Notes: generated by a model not told the origin, from the sequence alone. Shown: positions 24,855-34,752, counted from the first letter of the stretch. The stretch: 37,104 bases of DNA from an uncultured Rubritalea sp. (GCA_937981665.1 CALJOJ010000054.1:1-37104); one strand, 5' to 3'. Translations and numbers: made by a program.

Positions 24855-27449
24855 TTACTCAACGTAGCTTGTGAAATCAGCATCATTACTGACCTTACCA
24901 ATCTCAGCCTCGAGGAAAGCCTGCATGCTTACTTGACCGGATTCTTCCATTTGCTTATGTGCAATCTTAAGCTGCCTTACAAATGCCTCTCTAATCTTGG
25001 TCACCCCAGGAAAATCCTCACTATCCAGACGTTTTTGAGCTTTCTTAGCATAAGCTATACAATCATTGGCTTTTGCTGAAGCCATATTCTCGGGAAGATC
25101 ACTTGGAACTCGCTTTTCACCATCCACCTGAGTGAGAACCTCGTCAATCCCCTCAGTCTCAGGCTGCGTTTTTGAGTTGACTTCAAGACGACGCTTAAGA
25201 GAGCGGAGATCCGCCGCTAGGTTACGCACAATAGATGCGTAGCTATCCTCCCTGGCCTTCTTATCTCTTTCTATAACCTCCCTCGCTTTAACCTTAAGTT
25301 TATCAAGGTCACTTAACTTAAAAGTATTTGCTGCCTCCACAGCCCCATCAGCATCTTTACCCCATTCGATGATGAAACCATACTTCTCCTCACCAGCAGA
25401 AACGGGTTCAAGCACAAGCTTTCTAACAGATCCAATCACTGCAAAATCTCCTTCTCCCTTACCGGAATCAAGCCATTCTAATTTGCCCCATGGTTCCCCT
25501 GTTTCCCAACTCCATAATTGATCTACCTTAGTAGCTGCCGTCCAGTACTTCTCACCTGATTTTGCATTGTTCTTAAGATAAGCAATAAGCGCTTTGCTTT
25601 CCGTATCTCCTGCAATAGCGACTAGGCGTCCACCAGCAGAAGCAGCCATCTTCACAGCCTTCTGACGAGACACAAGACTCTTCACCACGTAGTACTGAGC
25701 ATCATCACTCTTCGCCCCTAAGACTTCACCTGTTCTAGTGAGACGAGATTGCAGGTCAGCTGGATTACTTCCGTCAACACGCCACTCGATGAAGAATGGA
25801 TACTTCTCACTGGAAAGACTGGCTTTTATTTTTCCATACTCAGATAGAACAGCATATTCAGGCTGGTCTGATGAACTTAGGGTTATAGAATCCGCCCATG
25901 GTGAGCCGTCTAACCATGTCCAGTCACCTATCGTATTATCTCCTCCTAGCCATGCTGAATTCACACCTGTGGGTAACTTCTCAGCTAATGCAGGCATATC
26001 TGTCTCGGAAGACGTCACAGCGATATAGCCACCGTACTCCTGGGTCCATGCATCTGCCTCATGCCACGTCATCGGTGTCTCGATGTACATAAGAATGCGT
26101 GCACCCTCACTTAACTTAAACATTGATTCAGGCATCTCAGCTATTGGTCGATGGCCGCCTACAAGCCGCTCTTTGAGCCCTTCTAGCTTCTGCAGCGGAG
26201 TGAGAACCACTACTTTTTCGGCAGCCTCAGCTTCAGCAGCTAACTTTGCAGCTTCTGCTTCCTCTTTAGATTTCTTCATCGCTAATCTAGCCTTTCTCTC
26301 CTTCTTGGCTTTCTCCTTTATCAGCGCTGCTTTTTTAGCCTCCTTTATCCTAAGCTGTTCAGCCTGCTGTTCAGCAATGATCGCATCCTCTGCCGACTGC
26401 TTCTTGTAAAAGAAAAATGCGGCAACACCCAAAACCGCAACTGCTGTTAAACTCGCTAAAAAATTCGCACTAGCATTAGACGCATTTTTTACTGGGTCCG
26501 CTGCCTGCCTCCTCGCAATCAAGGCGCTCTCCGGTGACACGGAACTTGGCCCGTTATAAAGTGATGATCCGCCTACTTTACTTGATGATGGAGCTACTGA
26601 CATAGCCGAACTAGCTCCTACTAATAATTTACGCTGCGACTTTGGGTTAGCAATCACATCCTTGAGAGCTTGCGCTAACTCGCTCGCTGACTCATGCCTC
26701 ATATCGATATTCTCATTGATTGCCCGCTTGATTATAAAATCAAACCTCTTATCACTATTAGCAAACTCAGTAACAGATACATAAGGATCACTCGGTAACT
26801 TACCGGTAAGTAACTCGTAAAGCATAACGCCCACTGCGAAAATATCCGTGCGGTGATCCACTTTATCTGGTGCTTCTAACACCTCAGGTGCTGCGTAATG
26901 AGGAGTCCCAAAAATAACTCCTGTCTCCGTCATCTCACTCGGTCTCGCTAATCCGAAATCTCCAATTTTAGGAACAAATCTTTTATTAAGTATGATGTTG
27001 GCTGGCTTCACATCACGGTGCAACATTCCCGCATCATGCGCGTGCTGTAAGCCCTCACAAATACCAACAGTGATATTCACTGCAGTCTCCTGCTCAATCA
27101 TATTTCCACCAGCAGCAGCAAATAATGACTCTCCTTTCACATGCTCCATCACAATGTAGAGCATCCCATTAATCTCGCCAAAATCATAAATGCCTATCAT
27201 GTTGGCATGATTCAATTTTGCCATCAACTTAGCTTCAGTCTCGAATGAGTCTTTGAAATCTGCATCTTCACAAAGCACCGGTGACAAAATCTTAATCGCC
27301 ACTAAACGATCCAAAGACGTCTGCCTAGCAAGATAGACAGCCCCCATGCCGCCTTTAGCAATGAAGTCTACAAATTCATAGTTAGGTATTAGCTCATTTA
27401 GCTCCTCTACTGACGGAGCTACAAATTCTATCTGGTTATTATTCGACAT
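24855..27449 (-). CDS. Transmembrane Ser/Thr kinase with two CTL-like domains
   Basis: This 864-residue protein starts with a Hanks-type kinase domain (about 25-270): GGMGAVYL loop at 33-40, Lys53 in VAIKIL, HRDVKPAN with Asp146, DFG at 164-166 and GTPHYAAPE. One transmembrane helix follows at about 332-352, then a long Ala/Glu/Lys coiled coil (about 358-412). Outside are two C-type-lectin-like domains, about 440-555 (WLGG and WTWLDGSPW) and 575-690, both without cysteines. The C-terminal part is helical. The layout fits a receptor kinase that senses an extracellular ligand. Neighbours: convergent with lpxK (43 bp gap) and divergent from the S10 operon. Confidence 0.9.
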   Translation of the reverse strand: MSNNNQIEFVAPSVEELNELIPNYEFVDFIAKGGMGAVYLARQTSLDRLVAIKILSPVLCEDADFKDSFETEAKLMAKLNHANMIGIYDFGEINGMLYIVMEHVKGESLFAAAGGNMIEQETAVNITVGICEGLQHAHDAGMLHRDVKPANIILNKRFVPKIGDFGLARPSEMTETGVIFGTPHYAAPEVLEAPDKVDHRTDIFAVGVMLYELLTGKLPSDPYVSVTEFANSDKRFDFIIKRAINENIDMRHESASELAQALKDVIANPKSQRKLLVGASSAMSVAPSSSKVGGSSLYNGPSSVSPESALIARRQAADPVKNASNASANFLASLTAVAVLGVAAFFFYKKQSAEDAIIAEQQAEQLRIKEAKKAALIKEKAKKERKARLAMKKSKEEAEAAKLAAEAEAAEKVVVLTPLQKLEGLKERLVGGHRPIAEMPESMFKLSEGARILMYIETPMTWHEADAWTQEYGGYIAVTSSETDMPALAEKLPTGVNSAWLGGDNTIGDWTWLDGSPWADSITLSSSDQPEYAVLSEYGKIKASLSSEKYPFFIEWRVDGSNPADLQSRLTRTGEVLGAKSDDAQYYVVKSLVSRQKAVKMAASAGGRLVAIAGDTESKALIAYLKNNAKSGEKYWTAATKVDQLWSWETGEPWGKLEWLDSGKGEGDFAVIGSVRKLVLEPVSAGEEKYGFIIEWGKDADGAVEAANTFKLSDLDKLKVKAREVIERDKKAREDSYASIVRNLAADLRSLKRRLEVNSKTQPETEGIDEVLTQVDGEKRVPSDLPENMASAKANDCIAYAKKAQKRLDSEDFPGVTKIREAFVRQLKIAHKQMEESGQVSMQAFLEAEIGKVSNDADFTSYVE

Positions 27450-28020
27450 AGTTTGAGTATGTTTAAAGTATTAAATTTACGCTCAACGAAAATATCTCTA
27501 ACATTAATCACACACCTTTACAATGCCTCATTCAGAGATATTTTTACTCAGCTCTTTGTCATTAATAACGGGGGGATACGAAGTATTACGCGAATAATCC
27601 GCTGAATAAACGCGACTTCAAGTAAACCTTCTTTTGGGCGAATGAGGACAGCAAGAAGGTCACTCAGCTGCAGGACTTTGCCGAAATCTTCCTAAAGAAG
27701 TGCCCCTGTTAAAAAAATAATAAAATAGGGCTTGTCAGATTGTAATTTCTAGGTAAGTTCGCGCCCCCACATCGTGCCTCAGATAAGAAATGAAGCGCTA
27801 AATCAGGTAAAACTATCGGGTGCAGCTCCGGAAAACATGGCTATGCGAGAAGATTCTCGCTCGTCTTGGTGACCGTATAAGTGCTCTTTACGCATACGTT
27901 ATATACGAATTTTGAATGACTTACGTCTTAGTTGGCTGCGTTATTCGCTCTTTTGTTTATAAGAACTGATGGCTGAACGTGTGGCTAGAATTTTAATAAC
28001 AACATACAACACAGACAAAT
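27450..28020 (+). promoter_or_regulatory. S10 operon upstream region
   Basis: This 571-bp gap lies between the divergent kinase and rpsJ genes and must hold promoters for both. A perfect short hairpin, GCGAGAA/TTCTCGC with a 2-nt centre, is at 27845-27860. An AT-rich box GTTATATAC lies near 27900. I could not pair a convincing -35/-10 set, nor match an E. coli-type S10 leader. I see no open frame of substance. Confidence 0.4.
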
Positions 28021-28329
28021 ATGCAAAACCAAAAGATAAGAATCCGACTTCGTGCATACGACCATCGAGCAATCGATCGTTCAGCGCTCGAAATCGTAGA
28101 GACTGCCAAGCGCACTGGTGCTAAGGTAGCTGGACCGATTCCTCTGCCTACTAGAGTTGAGAAGTTCTCAGTGAACGCCTCAGTTAACCAGAACAAGAAA
28201 GCAGCGGATCAATTTGAAATCAGAACTCACAAGAGAGTGCTTGATATTATAGACCCAACAGCACGCACAGTAGACGAGCTCAAGAAGCTTAATCTGCCAG
28301 CAGGTGTTGATATTCAAATCAAAATCTGA
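28021..28329 (+). CDS. rpsJ: Ribosomal protein S10
   Basis: This 102-residue protein is full length for S10, a 30S head protein that also takes part in transcription antitermination with NusB. The family segments [15 protein letters not shown] and [12 protein letters not shown], and a C-terminal [20 protein letters not shown] stretch, are all present. It is the first gene of the operon here; no tuf or fus gene precedes it. Confidence 0.98.
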   Translation: MQNQKIRIRLRAYDHRAIDRSALEIVETAKRTGAKVAGPIPLPTRVEKFSVNASVNQNKKAADQFEIRTHKRVLDIIDPTARTVDELKKLNLPAGVDIQIKI

Positions 28330-28356
28330 AACCCGAACCTCAACTAATACCATATT

Positions 28357-29004
28357 ATGTCACTAGGACTTTTAGGAAAAAAGATAGGAATGACTCGTGT
28401 ATTCGATAAGGATGCAGGTGTTATGATCCCTGTAAACGTTATCGACGTATCAGGAAACGAATATCTCCAGGTAAAAACCACTGAGACTGACGGATATACC
28501 GCAGTGCAGATCGGTTACGACGATCAGAAAGAGCAACGCCTCAATAAGGCTAAGCTTGGTCACATCAAGAAGAACGGTGGAACTGCTAAGAAGCTTATCA
28601 AAGAGTTTCGCTTCACAGCGGACGCAGATCTTCCTAACACAGAAGAAGCTCACCCAGGTGCAAATGTCTTCGCTGACGGCCAGACCGTTGACGTAATCGG
28701 CACTACCAAGGGTAAAGGTTTTCAAGGTGTTGTTAAGCGTTATAACTTCGCGGGTCAGCCAGACTCACACGGTCACATGATGCACAGACGCCCAGGTGGT
28801 GTAGGTGCTGGTACATGGCCAGGGCGTATCTGGAAAAACAAGAAAATGCCAGGTCGTCACGGTCAATATAACCGTACTGTTCAGAATCTTAAGATCGTTC
28901 AGGTTCGCCCTGAAGACAATATAATCCTCGTTTCAGGAGCTGTTCCTGGACCAAACGGTGGTTACGTTACCGTCCGCCCTGCTATCAAGGCAGCTAAGGC
29001 TTAA
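28357..29004 (+). CDS. rplC: Ribosomal protein L3
   Basis: This 215-residue protein is L3, an early-assembling 50S protein whose loop reaches the peptidyl transferase centre. The start GLLGKKIGMTRVF and the loop GVGAGTWPGRIWKNKKMPG are diagnostic. It lies 27 bp after rpsJ with no Shine-Dalgarno sequence in the gap. Confidence 0.98.
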   Translation: MSLGLLGKKIGMTRVFDKDAGVMIPVNVIDVSGNEYLQVKTTETDGYTAVQIGYDDQKEQRLNKAKLGHIKKNGGTAKKLIKEFRFTADADLPNTEEAHPGANVFADGQTVDVIGTTKGKGFQGVVKRYNFAGQPDSHGHMMHRRPGGVGAGTWPGRIWKNKKMPGRHGQYNRTVQNLKIVQVRPEDNIILVSGAVPGPNGGYVTVRPAIKAAKA

Positions 29005-29034
29005 TCATCATTAACTATAGAAAGAACCACTGTA

Positions 29035-29649
29035 ATGTCAGTAAAACAACTTTCACTCCAAGACGCTGCTTCAGCTAACATCACTGTTACCTCAGGCACA
29101 ACGAAGGGGAATCAAGCCGTGCACGATCTCATCGTAGCATACCGCGCTAACCGCAGAACAGGATCTGCATGTACTAAGACACGTGGAGAAGTCCGCGGAT
29201 CTGGTAAGAAGATCTATAAGCAAAAGGGAACTGGTGGCGCACGTCACGGAGCTCGCTCAGCACCTATCTTCGTAGGTGGTGGTGTAGTATTTGGTCCACG
29301 CCCACGTTCATACAATAAGAAGGTAACTAAGTCTACACGTAGACTGGCTCTTCAGAAAGCACTCGGCGAGAAGATCGCTGCTGGTGAAGTAGCTTCTGTT
29401 GCTTCATTCTCTGTAGCTGATGCAAAGACTAAGTCATTTGTTTCTGCAGTAAATGCTCTCACAGATGCTAAGAAAGTACTCATCATAGCTAAGTCATTCG
29501 ACGAGAAGACTTACCTTGCTGGACGTAACGTTCAGAAAGTACAGCTTATCACTGCTGCTGAAGCAAACATCGAGCAGATCCTTCATGCTAACACAGTAAT
29601 CATCACAGAAGACTCATTTGAGACTCTCTCAAGCAGAACTGCATCTTAA
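29035..29649 (+). CDS. rplD: Ribosomal protein L4
   Basis: This 204-residue protein is L4, which lines part of the 50S exit tunnel and in some bacteria regulates its own operon. The family block GEVRGSGKKIYKQKGTGGAR, followed by PIFVGGGVVFGPRPR, is clear. Length is normal. The E. coli-type L4-dependent leader was not recognised upstream of this operon. Confidence 0.98.
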   Translation: MSVKQLSLQDAASANITVTSGTTKGNQAVHDLIVAYRANRRTGSACTKTRGEVRGSGKKIYKQKGTGGARHGARSAPIFVGGGVVFGPRPRSYNKKVTKSTRRLALQKALGEKIAAGEVASVASFSVADAKTKSFVSAVNALTDAKKVLIIAKSFDEKTYLAGRNVQKVQLITAAEANIEQILHANTVIITEDSFETLSSRTAS

Positions 29650-29670
29650 TCCACAACTAGAACCAATCAG

Positions 29671-29955
29671 ATGAAAGATATATACCAAGTCATCGACACA
29701 GTTCGCCTCAGCGAAAAAGCAACTCTCCTTCAGGAGCAGAACAATGAAATCGTTCTTAAAGTGGCAAAAGAGGCAAACAAACTCGAAATCAAACGCGCTG
29801 CTGAGCAACTCTTCGGCGTAAAAGTAGAGGCTGTACGCACATGCAACTACGCAGGCAAGAAGAAGCGCCAACGTAGAGCAGATGCTGGCCGTACTGCTAG
29901 CTGGAAAAAAGCCATCGTACGCCTTAAAGAAGGTGAGTCACTAGACCTCGTCTAA
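29671..29955 (+). CDS. rplW: Ribosomal protein L23
   Basis: This 94-residue protein is L23, which sits at the tunnel exit and binds trigger factor and SRP. The segments IDTVRLSEKATLLQE and AAEQLFGVKVEAVRT match the family. It is 21 bp from rplD and precedes rplB, as in the standard order. Confidence 0.96.
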   Translation: MKDIYQVIDTVRLSEKATLLQEQNNEIVLKVAKEANKLEIKRAAEQLFGVKVEAVRTCNYAGKKKRQRRADAGRTASWKKAIVRLKEGESLDLV

Positions 29956-30004
29956 TACTCAACGCTGCAAAACGAAACATTAAAAATCGAAACGAATAGC
30001 GAAA

Positions 30005-30841
30005 ATGAAAACATTCAAACCAGTAACACCATCTAACAGATACAAGGTGTGGAACACATTTGAGGAGATCACTAAGAGTACTCCTGAAAAGTCCCTCCTT
30101 CGTGTTAAGAAAAGATCAGGTGGACGAAACAACCAAGGTCGCATCACTTGCCGTCACATCGGTGGTGGTCATAAGAAGAAATACAGACTTGTAGACTTCA
30201 AGCGTCGTAAATTCGACATTGAAGCTGTAGTACTAGGCATCGAGTATGATCCTAACAGAACTTGCCGTATTGCACTCATAGAGTACACAGACGGAGTGAA
30301 GTCATACATCCTAGCTCCTCAGGGACTAGAGGTAGGTGCTAAAGTAGTATCATCTTCAGATTGTGCACCTAAACCAGGTAATGCAACACCACTCAGTAAT
30401 GTGCCACTCGGTACAGCTATCCATAACATCGAGCTAACACCTGGCTCAGGCGGCAAAATTGCCCGCTCAGCAGGTCAGCAAGCAGTACTTTCTAACCGTG
30501 AGGAAGGAATAGCACTTGTTAAGATGCCATCTGGAGAAATTCGTAAATTCAACGAGCGTTGCCTCTGTACTATCGGTAAGGTAGGAAATGGTGACCACAT
30601 GAACGTAGTATCTGCTAAAGCAGGTCGTTCACGTTGGATGGGCATCCGCCCAACTGTTCGCGGAATGTGTATGAACCCAGTCGATCACCCGAACGGTGGT
30701 GGTGAGGGTAAGTCCAAGTCCGGTGGTGGCCGTCAGCACCTCAAGTCACCTTGGGGCCATGTAAAAGGTCAGAAGACACGTCAGAAGCGTAAAGCATCAG
30801 ACAAAGTCATCGTTCAGCGTCGTAAGACAAAGAATAGCTAA
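30005..30841 (+). CDS. rplB: Ribosomal protein L2
   Basis: This 278-residue protein is L2, needed for subunit joining and peptidyl transferase function. RNA-binding segments [20 protein letters not shown] and [18 protein letters not shown] are present. The conserved His of NPVDH (equivalent to E. coli His229) is kept; the next position, His in E. coli, is Asn here (HPNGGGEG), a position that also varies in other phyla. Length is typical. Confidence 0.98.
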   Translation: MKTFKPVTPSNRYKVWNTFEEITKSTPEKSLLRVKKRSGGRNNQGRITCRHIGGGHKKKYRLVDFKRRKFDIEAVVLGIEYDPNRTCRIALIEYTDGVKSYILAPQGLEVGAKVVSSSDCAPKPGNATPLSNVPLGTAIHNIELTPGSGGKIARSAGQQAVLSNREEGIALVKMPSGEIRKFNERCLCTIGKVGNGDHMNVVSAKAGRSRWMGIRPTVRGMCMNPVDHPNGGGEGKSKSGGGRQHLKSPWGHVKGQKTRQKRKASDKVIVQRRKTKNS

Positions 30842-30869
30842 TCTATAACCACTAACTGAAACTAATCAT

Positions 30870-31142
30870 ATGCCAAGATCACTTAAAAAGGGACCTTTCG
30901 TTGACCAAAAGCTTCTCGACAAAATCGACGTAGCAGCAGCTCAGTCAGGCCATAAAAAGCCTATCAAGACATGGAGCCGTAGATCAATGATCACGCCAGA
31001 CTTCGTAGGCCTAAACTTCGCAGTTCACAACGGTAAATCATTTACCGCTGTATACGTAACTGAGAACATGGTAGGACACAAGCTGGGTGAATTCTCCCCA
31101 ACTCGTATCTTCAAAGCACACGGAACAGTAGGTAAGAAGTAA
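30870..31142 (+). CDS. rpsS: Ribosomal protein S19
   Basis: This 90-residue protein is S19, a 30S head protein. [16 protein letters not shown], the [12 protein letters not shown] block and the [12 protein letters not shown] segment are diagnostic. In nearly all bacteria rplV follows directly; here a foreign gene lies in between. Confidence 0.98.
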   Translation: MPRSLKKGPFVDQKLLDKIDVAAAQSGHKKPIKTWSRRSMITPDFVGLNFAVHNGKSFTAVYVTENMVGHKLGEFSPTRIFKAHGTVGKK

Positions 31143-31166
31143 TATTCTATCCACACTCACTTCACT

Positions 31167-31925
31167 ATGAAAACTAGCGCTAAATCCATCTTCACCACTA
31201 TCCTCGGAGTTCTTCTCCTAGGACCAGTAGTGAGCGTGGTGCAAGCGCAGCAGCTTTCAGAAAATGAAGTGGGAGCCGATGCTCGCGACGTTCAGAAACT
31301 ACAGGTAGAAATAAGAAACTTGAAGCGAAAGAACGAAAGCATAAACAAGGCACTTATCGAGTCCAGACAACAGACTCAGAGTGCTAAAGTTAAGCTCAAC
31401 AAAATCCGCTTGGAACTCGAAGCACTTGGAACCTACCCACTAGGGTCAGATGACGAGCGCCTCATCCAGGCAGTGACAAACCGCAACGTGCTCGAGGAGC
31501 GTATCGCTAAGCTGGAAACAGCAGCCACGACTCTCACCGCTGAGATTAGAGAATACCTCAAGCACGCCTTTGTCGCTGACGACCAAAAACGTCTCACTCT
31601 TGAAATTAAATTAAGAGAGCTAGACGTAACACTGGGAATCATCGACAAGCCTCGTCCACAGATAGATATTGGTACTCTCTTTGATGCCAAAATCATCGGT
31701 ATAGATGGCCAATCTGGCACTCTCATACTGAATGCTGGGGAGAAGCAAGAGGTGCGCATAGGAATGACATTCCGAATCCTGCGCGGTAAGAGCCAAATAG
31801 CAGAAGCAAGGATTGCTGAGGTAAGACCAGAAATAGCTGGAGCCTTAGTTACCCGACTCGTAGACACTAATAACGCGGTCCGCCCCGGCGACATCGCATC
31901 AATCAAGACACAAATTAAACAATAA
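31167..31925 (+). CDS. Secreted coiled-coil protein inside the S10 operon
   Basis: This 252-residue protein has a signal peptide (about 1-27, cleavage after VQA), a coiled coil from about 38 to 155 with heptad-like Leu/Ile spacing, and a compact beta-rich C-terminal domain (about 170-248; DAKIIGIDGQSGTLILNAG and MTFRILRGKSQIAEARIAEV segments) resembling small SH3-like barrels. I recognise no named family. It sits 24 bp after rpsS and 12 bp before rplV in the same orientation, so it is very likely co-transcribed with the ribosomal genes, although its product is exported. Its role is unknown; coupling an envelope protein to growth rate is a guess. Confidence 0.8.
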   Translation: MKTSAKSIFTTILGVLLLGPVVSVVQAQQLSENEVGADARDVQKLQVEIRNLKRKNESINKALIESRQQTQSAKVKLNKIRLELEALGTYPLGSDDERLIQAVTNRNVLEERIAKLETAATTLTAEIREYLKHAFVADDQKRLTLEIKLRELDVTLGIIDKPRPQIDIGTLFDAKIIGIDGQSGTLILNAGEKQEVRIGMTFRILRGKSQIAEARIAEVRPEIAGALVTRLVDTNNAVRPGDIASIKTQIKQ

Positions 31926-31937
31926 CATCCTAGAACG

Positions 31938-32609
31938 ATGGAAGTAAAATCAACTTATAAATTCGCACGCGTCAGCGCTAAAAAAGCTCGTGACGTAGCC
32001 CGTGCTATCCAAGGACTACCTGTGTCAGCTGCCCTAGACACTCTGAACTTCACTCCAAAGAAGTCAGCAGAACTTATCGGCAAGACACTTAAGAGTGCAG
32101 TAGCAAACGCAGAAAACAATCATGACCTCGATGCTGACGATCTTATCGTCAAAGAGGCCACAGTCGGTGAAGGTCCTACCTTCAAGCGCTTTAAGCCACG
32201 TGCTCGTGGTTCAGCAGGTTCTATCCTCAAGCGTACCAGTCACATCTACATCACCCTCGGTGAAGCAGATGCCCCAGCTAAGCCTGCGAAAGCTCCTAAA
32301 AAGCCAGCTCCTAAGAAGGCAGCCGCTCCTAAAAAGGACGCAGCTCCTGCTACAGAAGCCGCTCCTGCATCTGGTGATCGTGGTAGAGTATTTGAGTCAG
32401 CTCCTGACAATGTCGATGACCTCAAGCAGATCAGCGGCGTAGGTCCAGCACTTGAAGAAAAACTTAACGGATTCGGAATCTACACATTTGCACAGATTGC
32501 CGAGTGGTCACAGGAGAACATCACTACATTCGATGACCTTCTTTCATTCAAAGGCCGTATCGAGCGTGACAACTGGATCGACCAAGCTAAAGAGTTCAGC
32601 GCATCATAA
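31938..32609 (+). CDS. rplV: Ribosomal protein L22 with C-terminal HhH extension
   Basis: Residues 1-109 are L22, a 50S protein whose hairpin lines the exit tunnel: VSAKKARDVARAIQGLPV, VANAENNHDLD and the loop FKRFKPRARGSAGSILKRT are clear. An Ala/Lys/Pro-rich linker follows (110-145), then a folded tail (about 156-222) with a helix-hairpin-helix motif DLKQISGVGPALEEKLNGFG. L22 is normally about 110-130 residues, so this protein (223) is nearly doubled. Similar tails are known on L21 of some Alphaproteobacteria. The tail probably contacts rRNA or another protein (inference). Confidence 0.95.
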   Translation: MEVKSTYKFARVSAKKARDVARAIQGLPVSAALDTLNFTPKKSAELIGKTLKSAVANAENNHDLDADDLIVKEATVGEGPTFKRFKPRARGSAGSILKRTSHIYITLGEADAPAKPAKAPKKPAPKKAAAPKKDAAPATEAAPASGDRGRVFESAPDNVDDLKQISGVGPALEEKLNGFGIYTFAQIAEWSQENITTFDDLLSFKGRIERDNWIDQAKEFSAS

Positions 32610-32648
32610 GCTACTCACAATACTTTAAACACAAACCAATCAAATATT

Positions 32649-33371
32649 ATGGGACAAAAAGTAAATCCAATTGGATTCCGCCTCGCACTCAGTAAAGACT
32701 GGCGCTCAAAGTGGTATGCCACAGGTGCTGACTATGCTGATAAACTTCACGAAGACCTCAAGATCCGTAAGTACATCAAGGGCCGTCTTCAGTTCGCAGC
32801 TCTATCACGCGTCACTATCGAGCGTGCATGGAACAGCGTAAGAGTTACTCTTCACACATCTCGCCCTGGACTCGTCATCGGACGTAAGGGATCTGAGATT
32901 GAAAAGATGACTAGTGACATCTCCAAAATCTGTGGTGGATGTTCAGTGAAAATTGACATCCTCGAGATCCGCAAGCCAGAGCTAGACGCTCAGCTCGTAG
33001 CAGAAAACATCGCCGTTCAGCTTGAGCGTCGTATCGCTTTCCGCCGCGCTATGAAGCGTGCTATCCAGACTACTATGGAGTTCGGAGCAGACGGCGTTCG
33101 CGTTCGTTGTTCAGGCCGCCTCGGTGGTGCAGACATCGCCCGTGCAGAGTGGTATCGTGAAGGTAAAGTACCTCTACAGACTCTCCGTGTTCCTATTGAC
33201 TACGGATTCGCAGAAGCAGCTACCACTTACGGCATCATCGGTGTCAAAGTATGGATCAATAAGAAAGAAGAGAAGCCAGGTGCAGGTGGCGGAAACAATC
33301 GTGGAGGCCGTGGTGGTCGCCGTGGTGGTGGACGTAACGAGCGCGGTGGACGCAATGAGCGCCAAGGCTAA
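32649..33371 (+). CDS. rpsC: Ribosomal protein S3
   Basis: This 240-residue protein is S3, which helps form the mRNA entry channel and helicase site of the 30S subunit. [14 protein letters not shown] and the KH-domain segment [15 protein letters not shown] are diagnostic. The last 25 residues form a Gly/Arg/Asn-rich tail ([16 protein letters not shown]) that likely binds RNA and is encoded by locally repetitive DNA (33300-33365). Confidence 0.98.
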   Translation: MGQKVNPIGFRLALSKDWRSKWYATGADYADKLHEDLKIRKYIKGRLQFAALSRVTIERAWNSVRVTLHTSRPGLVIGRKGSEIEKMTSDISKICGGCSVKIDILEIRKPELDAQLVAENIAVQLERRIAFRRAMKRAIQTTMEFGADGVRVRCSGRLGGADIARAEWYREGKVPLQTLRVPIDYGFAEAATTYGIIGVKVWINKKEEKPGAGGGNNRGGRGGRRGGGRNERGGRNERQG

Positions 33372-33416
33372 TCAAACTTCAGTAACTAAACACTAACATT
33401 TAGAAAGAATAAGAAT

Positions 33417-33839
33417 ATGCCTTTAATGCCAAAACGCACCAAGTTCCGCAAAACACAGCGAGGTAATCGCGGTGGTAATGCGCAACGTGGAACAGACGTA
33501 AGTTTCGGAGATTTCGGTCTCCAGTCACTCGGTCGCTCATGGATGAGTAACCGCCAGATCGAAGCTTGCCGTATCTCAATCAACCGCTTTCTCAAGCGTA
33601 AAGGAAAAGTCTGGATCAGAGTATTCCCACACAAGTCAGTAACAGGACGTCCACCAGAAACTCGTATGGGTAAAGGTAAGGGTGCTGTTGATCGCTGGGT
33701 AGCAGTAGTCAGACCAGGAACCATGATCTTCGAGATCGCTGGTGTACCTGAGTCATCTGCTAAAGAAGCTCTCCGTCTTGCATCTAACAAGCTAGGCTTC
33801 CGTACCAGATTCGTAGTGCGTAACAAACTCGCTAAGTAA
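33417..33839 (+). CDS. rplP: Ribosomal protein L16
   Basis: This 140-residue protein is L16, located near the A-site tRNA in the 50S subunit. [33 protein letters not shown] and [15 protein letters not shown] are family blocks. ATG at 33417 gives MPLMPKRT; Met4 (33426) is the more common L16 start and remains possible. Confidence 0.97.
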   Translation: MPLMPKRTKFRKTQRGNRGGNAQRGTDVSFGDFGLQSLGRSWMSNRQIEACRISINRFLKRKGKVWIRVFPHKSVTGRPPETRMGKGKGAVDRWVAVVRPGTMIFEIAGVPESSAKEALRLASNKLGFRTRFVVRNKLAK

Positions 33840-33878
33840 GCTAAATATAAATAACCAAACAATAGAAATAATCCTATT

Positions 33879-34082
33879 ATGGCAAAATACACAGAAATTA
33901 GCGAGCTCTCAGCAGATGAACTCACTAACAAACTCCGTGACCTCAAGCAAGAAGGTCTCAATCTCCGTCTCCAAGCATCCACTGGACAGCTAGAGAACAC
34001 CGCTCGTATCCAAGCAGTGCGCCGCGAAATCGCTCAGGTAAACACACGCTTTACTCAGCTAAAGAACGACGCTGCTAAATAA
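33879..34082 (+). CDS. rpmC: Ribosomal protein L29
   Basis: This 67-residue, mostly helical protein is L29, near the 50S tunnel exit. The LRDLKQEGLNLRLQASTGQLENTA stretch (interrupted here for length at LRDLKQEGLNLRLQ and TGQLENTARI) and the QVNT ending fit the family. It follows rplP by 39 bp, in standard order. Confidence 0.95.
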   Translation: MAKYTEISELSADELTNKLRDLKQEGLNLRLQASTGQLENTARIQAVRREIAQVNTRFTQLKNDAAK

Positions 34083-34105
34083 TTACAAAGAAAGAACTAT
34101 ACACA

Positions 34106-34360
34106 ATGAGTGAAAATACACATTTACGTAAAACACGAGTAGGTAACGTTATCTCTACAGCCATGGATAAGACCATCGTTGTTGAGTACGTGAACCGAGT
34201 GCCACACCCACGCTTCAAAAAAATCGTTAAGAAGACGAAGAAATTCTACGCTCACGACGAAAAAGGAGAAGCAGCAGTTGGCGACAAAGTTCGCATCACT
34301 GAGACCAAGCCTATCTCGAAAAAGAAGTGCTGGGTACTCTCTGAGATCCTAACTCACTAA
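34106..34360 (+). CDS. rpsQ: Ribosomal protein S17
   Basis: This 84-residue protein is S17, a 16S rRNA-binding OB-fold protein of the 30S subunit. KTRVGNVISTAMDKTIVVEY, YVNRVPHPRFKK and the TKKFYAHDE segment are typical, and length is normal. It lies 23 bp after rpmC. Confidence 0.97.
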   Translation: MSENTHLRKTRVGNVISTAMDKTIVVEYVNRVPHPRFKKIVKKTKKFYAHDEKGEAAVGDKVRITETKPISKKKCWVLSEILTH

Positions 34361-34386
34361 TCTAACCCTAAATCATTTAAAATATT

Positions 34387-34752
34387 ATGATCCAAATGGA
34401 ATCAAGCGTAGCGATCGCTGACAATACAGGCGCTCGCTCAGCAAAAATGATCGGTGTCCTCGGAACCCGTTCCAAGGTAGCTAATGTGGGAGATATCATC
34501 ACTGCACACGTACGTGAAGCTATCCCTACTGCATCTATCAAAAAGGGCGCAGTTATCAAAGCAGTAGTCGTAAGAACAGCTGCTCCTATCCGCCGCAAGG
34601 ACGGGTCTATTCTCCGCTTCGACGGCAACGCTATCGTTGTTATCGATAAGGACAATAACCCTAAAGGCACACGTATTTTCGGACCAGTTGCTCGTGAACT
34701 CCGCGAGAAGCAGTTCATGAAGATCGTATCCCTTGCTCCTGAGGTGCTATAA
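34387..34752 (+). CDS. rplN: Ribosomal protein L14
   Basis: This 121-residue protein is L14, a 50S protein at the subunit interface. The start [17 protein letters not shown] is nearly invariant in the family and fixes the initiation codon. [15 protein letters not shown] and FDGNAIVVI also match. Length is normal. Confidence 0.98.
   Translation: MIQMESSVAIADNTGARSAKMIGVLGTRSKVANVGDIITAHVREAIPTASIKKGAVIKAVVVRTAAPIRRKDGSILRFDGNAIVVIDKDNNPKGTRIFGPVARELREKQFMKIVSLAPEVL

Noticed and set aside
31433-31906. 157-codon minus-strand frame opposite the S10-operon insert
   Set aside because: Ser/Arg-rich shadow of the coiled-coil protein gene; no motif and no independent signals.
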